Notes: generated from the sequence alone by a model not told the origin. Positions 9,536-19,150 are shown, numbered from the stretch's first letter. The stretch: 64,000 nucleotides of DNA from Ensifer sp. Root278 (GCF_001429285.1 NZ_LMJJ01000042.1:1-64000); one strand, 5' to 3'. Made by a program: numbers and translations.

Positions 9536-11043
9536 TGACCGTGCTCGTGAAACCCAAGGCGCTTGGCGACCACAAGGTCCGCGCCTTCCAGATGCTGATC
9601 GACGGCAAATGGGTGGACAGCGCCGAGCGGCGCATGATCGAGCGCGTGTCGCCGGGCCATGGCGTCGTCGTCAGCCGCTACCAAGCGGGCACCAAGGCCG
9701 ACGCCGAAAAGGCGATCGCCGCGGCTCGCCGTGCTTTCGACGAAGGCGCCTGGCCGCGCATGACCGCTTCCCAGCGCTCGCTGGTGTTGCTGCGGGCCGC
9801 CGACATCATCGCGGAACGGGCCGATGAACTCGCCTATCTCGACGCGATCGAATCCGGCAAGCCGATCAGCCAGGCCAAGGGCGAGCTTGGCGGCGCGGCC
9901 GATATCTGGCGCTATGCCGCGGCCCTTGCCCGCGATCTGCATGGCGAAAGCTACAACACGCTCGGCGATGGCACGCTTGGTGTCGTGCTGCGCGAAGCGA
10001 TTGGCGTCGTCTCGATCATCACGCCCTGGAACTTCCCGTTCCTGATCGTCAGCCAGAAGCTGCCCTTCGCCTTGGCGGCGGGCTGCACCACGGTGGTCAA
10101 GCCGTCCGAACTGACCTCGGCTTCGACGCTGCTGCTCGGCGAAATCCTCGAAGCGGCTGGCGTCCCTGCTGGCGTCGTCAACATCATCACCGGCACGGGG
10201 CCGGAGGTCGGCGCGCCGATGACGACGCATCCGGATGTGGACATGGTGTCCTTCACCGGTTCGACCGGCGTTGGTCGCCTGACCATGGCCAATGCCGCAC
10301 AGACGCTGAAGAAGGTGTCGCTGGAACTCGGCGGCAAGAACCCGCAGATCGTCTTCCCCGACGCCAATCTCGACGAATTCATCGATGCGGCCGTCTTCGG
10401 CGCCTATTTCAATGCCGGCGAATGCTGCAATGCCGGCTCGCGTCTGATCCTGCATCGCGATATCGCCGACGAGGTGACGCGGCGGATCGCCGAGCTTTCG
10501 GCCAAGGTCAAGGTCGGCGATCCGCTGGATCCGGAAACCCAGGTCGGCGCGATCATCACGCCGCAGCATCTGGAAAAGATTGCCGGCTATGTTTCTGCTG
10601 CATCCAAGGATGGCGCTGCGGTCGCGCATGGCGGCACGGCCCTCGATCTCGGCATGGGTCAGTTCATGGCGCCGACGATCCTCTCGGCCGTGCGCCCCGA
10701 CATGGCGGTGGCGCGCGAGGAAGTGTTCGGCCCGGTTCTTTCGGTATTGACCTTCGAGACGACCGAGGAAGCGATCAGCATCGCCAATGCGATCGACTAC
10801 GGTCTTTCGGCCGGCGTCTGGAGCCGCGACTTCGACACCTGCCTGATGATCGGCCGCCGCGTGCGCGCCGGCACCATCTGGATGAATACCTTCATGGATG
10901 GCGCGTCCGAGCTGCCCTTCGGCGGTTACCGCCAGTCCGGCCTCGGCCGCGAGCTCGGCCGACATTCGGTCGAGGATTACACCGAGACCAAGACGCTCAA
11001 CATGCATATGGGGCCGCGCACCGGCTGGTGGATGCCGCGTTAA
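9535..11043 (+). CDS. NAD(P)-dependent aldehyde dehydrogenase
   Basis: 502-residue aldehyde dehydrogenase, last gene of the lacI-led operon. Motifs: the TPWNFPF nucleotide-site segment, FTGSTGVGR, LELGGKNPQIVF with the general-base Glu, and NAGECCNAGSRL, where one cysteine of the pair is the nucleophile. ATG 9535 overlaps the upstream TAA by one base (TAATG) and has GGGAG 7 bases before it; ATG 9529 is less well placed. It resembles the betaine/gamma-aminobutyraldehyde group, but substrate cannot be deduced. In this pathway it may oxidise the aldehyde released by the DUF993 aldolase-like protein (inference). Confidence 0.92.
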   Translation: MTVLVKPKALGDHKVRAFQMLIDGKWVDSAERRMIERVSPGHGVVVSRYQAGTKADAEKAIAAARRAFDEGAWPRMTASQRSLVLLRAADIIAERADELAYLDAIESGKPISQAKGELGGAADIWRYAAALARDLHGESYNTLGDGTLGVVLREAIGVVSIITPWNFPFLIVSQKLPFALAAGCTTVVKPSELTSASTLLLGEILEAAGVPAGVVNIITGTGPEVGAPMTTHPDVDMVSFTGSTGVGRLTMANAAQTLKKVSLELGGKNPQIVFPDANLDEFIDAAVFGAYFNAGECCNAGSRLILHRDIADEVTRRIAELSAKVKVGDPLDPETQVGAIITPQHLEKIAGYVSAASKDGAAVAHGGTALDLGMGQFMAPTILSAVRPDMAVAREEVFGPVLSVLTFETTEEAISIANAIDYGLSAGVWSRDFDTCLMIGRRVRAGTIWMNTFMDGASELPFGGYRQSGLGRELGRHSVEDYTETKTLNMHMGPRTGWWMPR

Positions 11044-11145
11044 GGCGCTGCTGAGGGAGGAGAAGACATGCGGATCGAGGGCGGAGATCAGAGGCGGCAG
11101 GAGGCAGCGTCACGCGACGCGGCCTTGCGCATCTTTTCCGCCCGC

Positions 11146-12210
11146 TCAGCCCGCCGTGCTGAAACTCGCGGGGATCTGCGGACAGAGCAACAGTTGCAGC
11201 TTACTGACGTCGCTTTCGCCGCCGATCTTCTGCAGGAGCACCTGGCCCATGTCCTCGCCGGTTGCCGTCAGGTCTTCGTAGATCGTCTCGACCTGCGGCT
11301 GGATGGCGCTCAGCAGATGCGAGGTCTGCTTGGCGACGATGTCGTATTCGCGGCCAAGCGTCAGCCCGCAATCGCTCATGCCGGTGATGGTTGCGAGCGC
11401 GCAGACCTCCCCGCCGCACATGAAACTGTCCGGCGGACCGGGCTCGGCGTAGCGCTGCCGGATACGGTCGCGGATCGCGCCGGCGGGGCTATCAAGGTCG
11501 ATGCCGGTGAGGATCTCATAGGCGCAGCCGGCCTCGCGCACGGCGGTCATGAAGCCATGCTGCAGATGACCGGCGAAGGTGAAACCGGCGGGACCGCTGA
11601 TGAGAGCCGGCTTGCGCCTGCCCTTGGCGATCAGGCGTTTCGTCGCCTGGTAGGAAAAGGTGAAGTTGTCGTAGTCGACATAGGGATGCGGGGTGGAAAG
11701 CTCAGTGCGCCCATGGGTGACGAAGGGAAAGCCGAGATCCGACAGCAGCCGGACGCGGGGATCGAGCGGTTCCGTGCGCGAGAAGATCAGGCCGTCGGCC
11801 ATGCCGTTGCGGGTGATGTAGTTGACCGCCTCGACATTGGTCGAATTCAGGAAGTTCGGCATGACGATCAGGTGAAACGCCGTGCCCTGCAGCGCCTTGG
11901 CGATGCCGCTCATGATCGACGTGCCGTAGCCCAGGATTTCCTCATGCGGGTCGAGCAGCACGCCGATGACATTGGTGCGGCCGGTCTTCAGGCGCTGGGC
12001 GGCGCGGTCGGGCGAGTAGCCGATCTCATCGGCGACCTCGCGCACCCGCTTGCGGGTATCGAGCGAAATCTGCGGCGCATCGGAAAGCGCGCGGGATACG
12101 GTGGTGACCGCAAGGCCGGTGATTTCCGCGATCGTGCGAAGGGTCGGCTTGCCGCGCTTGGCGGTGGAGCCACCGTCTTCGCGATGGGCGGGCTTGGAGG
12201 GATCGGCCAA
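11146..12210 (-). CDS. LacI family transcriptional regulator (second), candidate regulator of the sugar ABC operon
   Basis: 354-residue LacI-family repressor with an N-terminal extension of about 22 residues before the helix-turn-helix (LRTIAEITGLAVTTVSRALS) and a YSPDRAAQRLKTGRTN hinge, then the sugar-sensing domain. It resembles the AglR branch that controls alpha-glucoside or glucose uptake in rhizobia, by memory. It is divergent from the importer operon across a 303-bp region carrying two AAAACGTTTT-type palindromes. It is convergent with the preceding operon; the 102-bp gap there shows no clear terminator. Its predicted operator differs from that of the first LacI, so the two regulators should act independently. 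Confidence 0.92.
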   Translation of the reverse strand: MADPSKPAHREDGGSTAKRGKPTLRTIAEITGLAVTTVSRALSDAPQISLDTRKRVREVADEIGYSPDRAAQRLKTGRTNVIGVLLDPHEEILGYGTSIMSGIAKALQGTAFHLIVMPNFLNSTNVEAVNYITRNGMADGLIFSRTEPLDPRVRLLSDLGFPFVTHGRTELSTPHPYVDYDNFTFSYQATKRLIAKGRRKPALISGPAGFTFAGHLQHGFMTAVREAGCAYEILTGIDLDSPAGAIRDRIRQRYAEPGPPDSFMCGGEVCALATITGMSDCGLTLGREYDIVAKQTSHLLSAIQPQVETIYEDLTATGEDMGQVLLQKIGGESDVSKLQLLLCPQIPASFSTAG

Positions 12211-12278
12211 TGCAAGTCATCCTGAGAGCGGGCGAGAGCGGGTTTTGTAACGTGGTGCGAACGCTTAGGCAATCGAAT

Positions 12279-12296
12279 CATGAAAACGTTTTAAAT
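12279..12296. promoter_or_regulatory. candidate operator of the second LacI regulator, lacI-proximal copy
   Basis: CATGAAAACGTTTTAAAT contains the perfect core AAAACGTTTT, and its right half is identical to the copy at 12415-12432. It lies 69 bp before the divergent lacI gene, consistent with autoregulation. Confidence 0.6.
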
Positions 12297-12402
12297 CTCG
12301 CATCGCGGCATGGTTTGCTGCACTGCAAAAGCCAATATGTGCTATATAATTCAGCAAATTCAATCGGTTCTGAAGGTGCTAAAATACAAAATGGCGCAAT
12401 GC

Positions 12403-12432
12403 TTGACTTGCTGAATTTATAACGTTTTAAAT
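12403..12432 (+). promoter_or_regulatory. promoter and operator of the sugar ABC operon
   Basis: TTGACT (12403-12408) is a good -35, and the AT-rich TTTAAA at 12426-12431 falls 17 bases later. The 18-base element ATTTATAACGTTTTAAAT (12415-12432) covers the -10; it is a palindrome with one mismatch, and its right half repeats that at 12288-12296. The second LacI protein is the natural ligand. The remaining bases to 12513 carry the leader and the GGGAGG site of the binding-protein gene. Confidence 0.65.
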
Positions 12433-12513
12433 GGCCAGCCGCTGGCTAGAGCGGCGCGAATTCCGGGGTGGAAGGAGGTTCCACTTCGAAAACTTGCAAA
12501 CGGGAGGATAACG

Positions 12514-13758
12514 ATGCGCAAGTTGATGACGACGACGGCCGTTGTGGCGCTGATGATGGCGGCCACCGCCGCGCGCGCAGCCGAGAATGTGGAAGTTCTG
12601 CACTGGTGGACATCCGGTGGCGAAGCTGCCGCGCTCGACGTTCTGAAGAAGGATCTGGAAAGCAAGGGCATCACCTGGACCGACATGCCGGTTGCCGGCG
12701 GTGGCGGCACGGAAGCCATGACCGTCCTGCGCGCTCGCGTCACCGCGGGCAACGCTCCGACCGCCGTGCAGATGCTCGGCTTCGACATTCTCGACTGGGC
12801 CAAGGAAGGCGCGCTCGGCAACCTCGACGAGACGGCTGCCAAGGAAGGCTGGGACAAGGTCGTTCCGACCGCCCTGCAGCAGTTCTCGAAGTATGACGGC
12901 CACTGGATCGCAGCTCCGGTCAACGTGCATTCGACCAACTGGGTCTGGATCAACAAGGCCGCACTCGACAAGGCTGGCGGCAAGGAGCCGGCCAATTGGG
13001 ACGAGCTGATCGCTCTGCTCGACAACTTCAAGGCTCAAGGGATCACCCCGATTGCTCATGGCGGCCAGCCCTGGCAGGATGCGACGATTTTCGACGCCGT
13101 CGTGCTTTCGCTCGGCACCGACTTCTACAAGCAGGCCTTCATCGATCTCGACCCGGCAGCGCTCGGCGGCGACAAGATGAAGGAAGCCTTCGATCGCATG
13201 ACGAAGCTGCGCTCCTATGTCGACGACAACTTCTCCGGTCGCGACTGGAACCTCGCTTCCGCCATGGTCATCGAGAACAAGGCCGGCCTGCAGTTCATGG
13301 GCGACTGGGCGAAGGGCGAGTTCCTGAAGGCCAAGAAGGTGCCTGGCACCGATTTCGTCTGCATGCGCTTCCCGGGCACGCAAGGCTCGGTCACCTTCAA
13401 CTCCGACCAGTTCGCGATGTTCAAGGTTGCTGACGACAAGGTTCCGGCGCAGCTCGCCATGGCTTCGGCCATCGAAAGCCCGACCTTCCAGTCGGCCTTC
13501 AACGTCGTCAAGGGTTCGGTCCCGGCCCGCACCGACGTTCCGGACACGGACTTCGACGCTTGCGGCAAGAAGGGCATCAAGGACCTCGCCGAAGCCAACA
13601 GCAACGGCAAGCTTTTCGGTTCCATGGCGCATGGCCATGCCAACCCGGCTGCCGTCAAGAACGCGATCTACGACGTCGTGACGCGTGAGTTCAACGGCGA
13701 ACTGACGTCCGAAGAGGCCGTCAAGGAACTGGTCACAGCGGTCGAGGCCGCGAAGTAA
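12514..13758 (+). CDS. periplasmic sugar-binding protein of a CUT1 ABC importer (glucose/mannose Gts-like)
   Basis: 414-residue secreted binding protein. The first 23 residues are a signal peptide (basic MRK, hydrophobic core, cut near ARA-AE). The mature chain begins [20 protein letters not shown] and has the [10 protein letters not shown] and [11 protein letters not shown] segments that I recall from Pseudomonas GtsA, the glucose-binding protein, with nearly the same spacing. GGGAGG lies just before the ATG. It is the first gene of the operon; a stable hairpin after its stop probably reduces expression of the permeases relative to it. Glucose, mannose or a related hexose is the likely ligand, by family resemblance only. 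Confidence 0.9.
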   Translation: MRKLMTTTAVVALMMAATAARAAENVEVLHWWTSGGEAAALDVLKKDLESKGITWTDMPVAGGGGTEAMTVLRARVTAGNAPTAVQMLGFDILDWAKEGALGNLDETAAKEGWDKVVPTALQQFSKYDGHWIAAPVNVHSTNWVWINKAALDKAGGKEPANWDELIALLDNFKAQGITPIAHGGQPWQDATIFDAVVLSLGTDFYKQAFIDLDPAALGGDKMKEAFDRMTKLRSYVDDNFSGRDWNLASAMVIENKAGLQFMGDWAKGEFLKAKKVPGTDFVCMRFPGTQGSVTFNSDQFAMFKVADDKVPAQLAMASAIESPTFQSAFNVVKGSVPARTDVPDTDFDACGKKGIKDLAEANSNGKLFGSMAHGHANPAAVKNAIYDVVTREFNGELTSEEAVKELVTAVEAAK

Positions 13759-13767
13759 CGGGCTCGT

Positions 13768-13792
13768 TCCGGGGCGCTCAAAGCGCCCCGGA
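13768..13792 (+). other. intercistronic hairpin between binding-protein and permease genes
   Basis: Eleven-base perfect inverted repeat TCCGGGGCGCT / AGCGCCCCGGA with a 3-base loop, 10 bp after the binding-protein stop and without a T run. Such hairpins stabilise the upstream message and lower downstream expression in ABC operons. The remaining bases to 13930 hold nothing else clear. Confidence 0.6.
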
Positions 13793-13930
13793 CACCCATT
13801 CCGACATGCAAGCGTCGTCGTACCGCCGTGGCCAATAGGACGCGGGGAAGGGCGCTTCGATACCCAGAACCTCGCGCGGATGCCGATATCAGGGATTTCC
13901 CGACGGCCGCGCCAGAAGTGGTGAACGTTC

Positions 13931-14809
13931 ATGGATAGCCGCAGCCGCCTGCAGGACCTGATACCGAAGCTGGTCCTTGCCCCGAGCTTCCTTATCGTCC
14001 TGATCTTTGTCTATGGCTTCATTGCCTATACCGGCTTCTTGTCGATGACGGACAGCAAGATGCTGCCGTCCTACAATTTCGTCGGGTTCAGCAATTACGC
14101 GAAACTGTGGGCGCTGCCGCACTGGTGGCGGGCGGTGAGCAACCTGGCGATCTTCGCCGCGCTCTATATCGCCATCTGCTCCGTGCTCGGTCTCGGGCTG
14201 GCAATCCTGCTCGACCAGAAGATCCGGGCCGAAGGTTTCCTGCGGCCGATCTACCTCTATCCGATGGCGCTCTCGTTCATCGTGACGGGAACGGCCTGGA
14301 AGTGGTTCCTCGATCCTGGCATCGGTCTTGAAAACACCATGCATCTCTGGGGCTGGGAGAGCTTCTCCTTCAACTGGATCAAGGACCGCAACTACGCGAT
14401 CTACTGCGTCGTGATTGCCGCGGTCTGGCAGTCGACCGGCTTCATCATGGCGATGTTCCTGGCCGGCCTTCGCGGCGTCGACAACGAGATTATCAAGGCA
14501 GCACAGATCGACGGCGCCAAGACCTCGACGATCTATCGCCGGATCATCATTCCCTTGATGCGGCCGGTGTTCCTGTCGGCCTTCGTGGTGCTCGCGCACC
14601 TGGCGATCAAGGCCTACGACCTGATCATCGCCTTGACCGGCGGCGGCCCGGGGCAGGCGACCGAACTGCCGGCGACCTTCATGTATTCCTACACCTTCAC
14701 CCGCAACCAGATGGGCATCGGCGCGTCCTCGGCGATCATCATGCTGGTGATGATCTTCTCGATCATCGTGCCGTACCTCTATTCCGAAATCCGGGGAGCA
14801 AAACGCTGA
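13931..14809 (+). CDS. ABC sugar permease, first subunit (CUT1, MalF/GtsB type)
   Basis: 292-residue inner-membrane subunit with six hydrophobic segments. The ATPase-contacting EAA loop reads EIIKAAQIDGAKTSTIYRRI near residues 188-207, ending in IIIPLMRP. Unlike MalF of E. coli it lacks a long periplasmic loop, as is usual for glucose-type systems. Its stop overlaps the next start by one base (TGATG). It pairs with the second permease and the ATPase to import the ligand of the preceding binding protein. Confidence 0.9.
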   Translation: MDSRSRLQDLIPKLVLAPSFLIVLIFVYGFIAYTGFLSMTDSKMLPSYNFVGFSNYAKLWALPHWWRAVSNLAIFAALYIAICSVLGLGLAILLDQKIRAEGFLRPIYLYPMALSFIVTGTAWKWFLDPGIGLENTMHLWGWESFSFNWIKDRNYAIYCVVIAAVWQSTGFIMAMFLAGLRGVDNEIIKAAQIDGAKTSTIYRRIIIPLMRPVFLSAFVVLAHLAIKAYDLIIALTGGGPGQATELPATFMYSYTFTRNQMGIGASSAIIMLVMIFSIIVPYLYSEIRGAKR

Positions 14810-15690
14810 TGAGCGCTCCGAGCCCAGACAACATCATCTCGCACAACCGCCTCACCCGTGCGCTGATCTATACCGCACTGATCCTTTTCGCGCTCTATTC
14901 GCTGCTGCCGCTCTATGTGATGCTGGTGAATTCGGTGAAGCCGCTCGATGAGATCCGCCAGGGCGGCATGCTCAACCTGCCGCAAACCTTTACCATCGAG
15001 CCCTGGCTTCAGGCCTGGTCGACGGCGCAGATCGGTGTGCAGCCGACCGGCCTGAAACCCTTCTTCATCAACTCGATCCTGATGGTGGTGCCGGCCGTGG
15101 CGATCTCGACGATCATCGGCGCGCTCAATGGCTACGTGCTGACGAAGTGGCGCTTTCCCGGTGCCAACATCTTCTTCGGCATGCTGCTCTTGTCCTGCTT
15201 CATCCCGTTCCAGATCGTGCTGATCCCGATGGCGCGCATCCTCGGTATCCTGGGGCTCGCCGGTTCGATCTGGGGCCTGATCTTCGTCCATGTGATCTAC
15301 GGCCTGGGCTTCACGACGCTTTACTTCCGCAACTACTACGAGGCGTTTCCGACGGAACTGGTGCGCGCGGCGCAGATCGATGGCGCCAGCTTCTTCCAGA
15401 TCTTCTGGCGCATCCTCCTGCCGTCGTCCGGCCCAATCATCGTCGTTTCGGTCATCTGGCAGTTCACCAACATCTGGAACGACTTCCTGTTCGGTGCGTC
15501 TTTCTCCGGCCCCTATTCGACGCCGATGACGGTCGCGCTCAACAACCTCGTTTCGTCCTCGACCGGGGTCAAGGAATACAACGTTCACTTCGCAGGCGCG
15601 ATCCTTGCCGCCCTGCCAACGCTCATCGTCTACATCGTGTCCGGCCGCTACTTCGTTCGCGGGCTGATGTCGGGCGCCGTGAAAGGATAA
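14809..15690 (+). CDS. ABC sugar permease, second subunit (CUT1, MalG/GtsC type)
   Basis: 293-residue inner-membrane subunit with six predicted helices. The EAA loop reads ELVRAAQIDGASFFQIFWRI and is followed by LLPSSGPIIVV. The N-terminal segment LYSLLPLYVMLVNSVKP is typical of MalG-type subunits. It is translationally coupled to the previous gene by a one-base overlap and is followed 4 bp later by the ATPase gene. Together the two permeases form the channel heterodimer. Confidence 0.9.
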   Translation: MSAPSPDNIISHNRLTRALIYTALILFALYSLLPLYVMLVNSVKPLDEIRQGGMLNLPQTFTIEPWLQAWSTAQIGVQPTGLKPFFINSILMVVPAVAISTIIGALNGYVLTKWRFPGANIFFGMLLLSCFIPFQIVLIPMARILGILGLAGSIWGLIFVHVIYGLGFTTLYFRNYYEAFPTELVRAAQIDGASFFQIFWRILLPSSGPIIVVSVIWQFTNIWNDFLFGASFSGPYSTPMTVALNNLVSSSTGVKEYNVHFAGAILAALPTLIVYIVSGRYFVRGLMSGAVKG

Positions 15691-15694
15691 GCTC

Positions 15695-16807
15695 ATGTCT
15701 TTCTTGAAAATCAGCAACCTGCGCAAATCCTATGGCTCGCTCGAGATCCTGAAGGACATCAACCTGGAGATTGAAAAGGGTGGTTTCCTCGTGCTCGTCG
15801 GCCCCTCGGGCTGCGGCAAGTCCACGCTTCTCAACACGATTGCCGGCCTTGAGCCGATCACGTCGGGGGAGATCGCCATCAACGGCCGGTCGGTCGCCGA
15901 TCTGCATCCGTCGAAGCGTGACATCGCCATGGTGTTCCAGTCCTACGCGCTCTATCCGAACATGACTGTCGCCGGAAACATCGCCTTCGGCATGGAAATC
16001 CGCGGCGTGCCGAAGGACGAGCGCGAGAAGGCGATCAAGCAGGTCGCCGACATGCTGCAGATCGGCCATCTGCTCGACCGCAAGCCGAGCCAGCTTTCCG
16101 GCGGCCAGCGCCAGCGCGTCGCCATGGGCCGTGCGCTGGTGCGCAACCCGCAGGTCTTCCTGTTCGACGAGCCGCTCTCCAACCTCGACGCCAAGCTGCG
16201 CGTCGACATGCGCACCGAGATCAAGCGCCTGCACCATCGCATGAAGACGACGATCGTCTACGTCACGCACGACCAGATCGAGGCGATGACGCTAGCGACC
16301 AAGATCGCGGTCTTGAAGGACGGCGTGCTGCAGCAGTTCGGAACGCCGGCGGAGATCTACAACAATCCGGCCAACATGTTCGTCGCCGACTTCATGGGCT
16401 CGCCGGCGATGAACCTGTTGACGGCGCGCATCGAAAAGAGCGGTTCCGACGTTGCCGTCACGCTCGCGCGCCCGAACGCTGAGCCGATGAAGCTGGCGGT
16501 GCCGCATAACGGCGCGCTCGCCGCCTATGCCGGCAAGGACGTCGTCTTCGGCATCCGTCCGGAAGCGCTGACCGATCCTGACGGGGCCGACCGCAATGCC
16601 AAGGCGATCGTCGAAGGCGAATGCCTGATCGAGGTGGTTGAGCCCGCGGGTTCGGACACCTTCGCGGTGACCCGTCTCGGCGGCAAGGAGGTCGTTGCCC
16701 GCCTGCGCGCCGATGCGCGCATCGCCCCAGGCCAGACCTCGCGCCTTGCCTTCAACCTCGACAAGGCGGTGTTCTTCGACCCGCAGAGCCAACAGCGGAT
16801 CGTGTAA
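15695..16807 (+). CDS. ABC importer ATP-binding protein (MalK/UgpC type)
   Basis: 370-residue ATPase energising the sugar importer. Walker A GPSGCGKST near residues 37-45, Q-loop in MVFQSYALYP, signature LSGGQRQRVAMGRAL near residue 134, Walker B FLFDEPLSNLDAKL and the switch histidine in VTHDQIEAM are all intact. The last 120 residues form the TOBE/regulatory domain found in MalK-type ATPases (FGIRPEAL). It starts 4 bp after the second permease and ends 6 bp before the GMC oxidoreductase gene, so transport and oxidation are in one operon. Confidence 0.92.
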   Translation: MSFLKISNLRKSYGSLEILKDINLEIEKGGFLVLVGPSGCGKSTLLNTIAGLEPITSGEIAINGRSVADLHPSKRDIAMVFQSYALYPNMTVAGNIAFGMEIRGVPKDEREKAIKQVADMLQIGHLLDRKPSQLSGGQRQRVAMGRALVRNPQVFLFDEPLSNLDAKLRVDMRTEIKRLHHRMKTTIVYVTHDQIEAMTLATKIAVLKDGVLQQFGTPAEIYNNPANMFVADFMGSPAMNLLTARIEKSGSDVAVTLARPNAEPMKLAVPHNGALAAYAGKDVVFGIRPEALTDPDGADRNAKAIVEGECLIEVVEPAGSDTFAVTRLGGKEVVARLRADARIAPGQTSRLAFNLDKAVFFDPQSQQRIV

Positions 16808-16813
16808 CGAACG

Positions 16814-18313
16814 ATGCAGGAGCAGCCGGACATCGTCATCATCGGGTCGGGTATCGGCGGCTCCACCATTGCGGCGGGGCTTGCCGGCTCCGGTGCCCGC
16901 ATCGCCATCCTCGAGCGCGGCGAGCGCCTGCCCGATACGCCGGAGGCGCGCAGCTACAGCTCGATCTTCGTCAAGGGCCATTTCCGGCCCAGGGAGATGT
17001 GGCGCGAGCCCGATGGTACCGAATTCAATCCGGGAAATTTCTACTTCGTCGGCGGCAATTCCAAGCTCTTCGGCGCGGTGCTCCTGCGCTACCGGGCCGA
17101 AGATTTCACCGAGATGCAGCACCTTGGCGGCGTCTCGCCGGCCTGGCCCTTTCCCTATGAGGAACTGGAGCCATGGTACGGCAAGGCCGAGCAATTGTTC
17201 GAGGTGCGCGGCGAGCTGGGCCAGGACCCGACCGAGCCGTTCCACGCTTCGCCCTATCCTCACGGCCCGGTACCGGACGAGCCGGCGATTGCCCGCGCGC
17301 GCGCCGAGTTGAAGGCGCAGGGACTGCACCCGGCGACGCTGCCGCTCGGTGTCGATATCGAGACGTGGCTCGCCGGCGGGCGCACGCCATGGGATGGATT
17401 TCCCAATACCGGCAAGGGCAAGAAGGATGCCGAGACCGCATCGCTCGCGGCCGCTCTGAAGGACCCGAATATCGAGCTGATCACCTCAGCCCATGTCGAC
17501 ACGCTGGAGGCAGGCCCGGGCGGGCGGATCGAGGCGATCCACTACACCCACAGGGGCGAGAGGAAGCGCCTGTCGCCGAAGCTGGTGATCCTGTCGGCGG
17601 GCGCGATCAATTCGGCGGCCATCCTGCTGCGCTCCGGCGACGGCAAGGGGCTGGCAAACGCTTCCGACCAGGTCGGCCGCAACTTCATGAACCACAATTG
17701 CAGCGCCATGCTGGCGATCAATCCGTTCAGGCGCAACGACAGCATCTACCAGAAGACGCTGATGCTGAACGACTATTACCTGACCGGCGGTAGGGATGGC
17801 CTGCCACTCGGCAATGTCCAGCTGCTCGGCAAGATCAATGCCGACATCCTCAAGGCCAATGCGCCGATCTGGGGGCCACGCTTCGCCTTCGACTTCATGG
17901 CCGGTCATGCGGTCGACTGGTACATGATGACCGAGGACCTGCCGAACCCGGAAAGTCGTATCATGGTCGACGGCAAGGGCATCATCATGCAGTGGCGGCG
18001 CTCGAACATGGAGGCACTTTCCGGGCTCGAAGCGAAGATGCGCGCGCACTTCAAGGCCGCCGGCTATCCGATCGTGCTTTCCCAGGCCTTCGACAAGCGC
18101 ACGCCGTCGCACCAATGCGGCACGGTGCGAATCGGCACCGACCCGAAGGACGCGCCGCTCGACGTCTATTGCCGTGCCTTCGACCACCCCAATCTCTTCG
18201 TCGTCGACGCCGCCTTTCTGCCCACGTCCGCCGCCGTCAATCCGGCGCTGACGGTTGCCGCCCAGGCGCTGCGCGTCGCCGACCATATCGTTGCGAAGGA
18301 GTTCCGATCATGA
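16814..18313 (+). CDS. GMC family FAD-dependent oxidoreductase (first)
   Basis: 499-residue flavoprotein of the glucose-methanol-choline family. The FAD motif IIGSGIGGSTIAAGL lies at residues 8-22, the second FAD segment is FVGGNSKLFGAVLLRYR near residue 78, and the C-terminal substrate domain ends with TPSHQCGTVRIG (catalytic-type His) and NPALTVAAQALRVADHI. No signal peptide is seen. It is the fifth gene of the importer operon and overlaps the SDR gene by 4 bp (ATGA). It probably oxidises the imported sugar or a derivative, perhaps to a keto-sugar; the electron acceptor is unknown. It is not close in layout to the choline-dehydrogenase-type protein at 19193. Confidence 0.88.
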   Translation: MQEQPDIVIIGSGIGGSTIAAGLAGSGARIAILERGERLPDTPEARSYSSIFVKGHFRPREMWREPDGTEFNPGNFYFVGGNSKLFGAVLLRYRAEDFTEMQHLGGVSPAWPFPYEELEPWYGKAEQLFEVRGELGQDPTEPFHASPYPHGPVPDEPAIARARAELKAQGLHPATLPLGVDIETWLAGGRTPWDGFPNTGKGKKDAETASLAAALKDPNIELITSAHVDTLEAGPGGRIEAIHYTHRGERKRLSPKLVILSAGAINSAAILLRSGDGKGLANASDQVGRNFMNHNCSAMLAINPFRRNDSIYQKTLMLNDYYLTGGRDGLPLGNVQLLGKINADILKANAPIWGPRFAFDFMAGHAVDWYMMTEDLPNPESRIMVDGKGIIMQWRRSNMEALSGLEAKMRAHFKAAGYPIVLSQAFDKRTPSHQCGTVRIGTDPKDAPLDVYCRAFDHPNLFVVDAAFLPTSAAVNPALTVAAQALRVADHIVAKEFRS

Positions 18314-19089
18314 CGTCATCGACGCGTCCCGTCGCCATCGTCACCGGCGGCCGCCGCGGCATCGGGCTCGGCGTTGCCCGCGCGCTTGCGCGCGACGGTT
18401 TCGACATCGCCATCACCGGTCTCGGCGCTCCAGACACTGCCACGGACCAGACGCTTGCCGAACTTGCGGGCGACAGCGGCCGGGCCATCTACATCGAGGC
18501 CAATCTTGCCGATGTCGGCGGGCATGGCGCCACCGTTGAGCGCGTTCGCGCCGAGCTCGGCCCGATCCGCTGCCTCGTCAACAATGCCGGCATCGCCTCG
18601 GTCGTCAGGGGTGACTTTCTCGACCTGCTGCCGGAGAATTTCGACACGATCGTCGCCACCAACCTGCGCGGCACGGTGTTTTTCACCCAGGCCGTTCTGG
18701 TGTCGATGCTGACCGATCCGGCCGATGTGACGCCGCGATCGATCATCAACATCACCTCGGTTTCGGCGACGATGAGTTCGCCGGAGCGGCTCGACTATTG
18801 CATGACCAAGGCCGGGCTTGCCGCCTTCAGCCAGGGTCTGGCGCTCCGGCTCGCCAATACCGGAATCTCGGTCTTCGAGATCCGGCCGGGCATCATCCGC
18901 TCCGACATGACCGCGGGCGTCTCGGCGAAATACGACACACTGATCGATGGCGGGCTGGTGCCGATGCGCCGTTGGGGCGAGCCGGAGGATATCGGCAACA
19001 TGGTGGCCGGTCTCGCCGGCGGCACTTTCGGCTTTGCCACGGGTTCCGTCATCCAGGCGGATGGCGGCCTTTCGATCGGCCGACTCTAG
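18310..19089 (+). CDS. short-chain dehydrogenase/reductase, probable 3-ketoacyl-ACP-reductase-like
   Basis: 259-residue SDR. The cofactor motif is VTGGRRGIGLGVARAL at the N-terminus, the structural motif LVNNAGIAS near residue 91, the catalytic Ser in NITSVSATMS and the YCMTK pair near residues 161-165. The C-terminus ends in the usual FATGSVIQADGGLSIG. The start at 18310 overlaps the GMC stop (ATGA). It is the last gene of the importer operon and probably reduces or oxidises the product of the GMC enzyme; the substrate is unknown. A shorter reading is not possible without losing the Rossmann motif. Confidence 0.9.
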   Translation: MTSSTRPVAIVTGGRRGIGLGVARALARDGFDIAITGLGAPDTATDQTLAELAGDSGRAIYIEANLADVGGHGATVERVRAELGPIRCLVNNAGIASVVRGDFLDLLPENFDTIVATNLRGTVFFTQAVLVSMLTDPADVTPRSIINITSVSATMSSPERLDYCMTKAGLAAFSQGLALRLANTGISVFEIRPGIIRSDMTAGVSAKYDTLIDGGLVPMRRWGEPEDIGNMVAGLAGGTFGFATGSVIQADGGLSIGRL

Positions 19090-19150
19090 GAAACAGGCAG
19101 GACTTACGGACGCTCGCAAGCGGGCAGGGTTTGGAGTTATCACGTCGAAA

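Noticed and set aside
12321-12340. TTTGCTGCACTGCAAA considered as a third operator in the importer promoter region
   Set aside because: Only the outer five bases on each side pair; it shares nothing with the two AAAACGTTTT sites and may be chance in AT-rich DNA.
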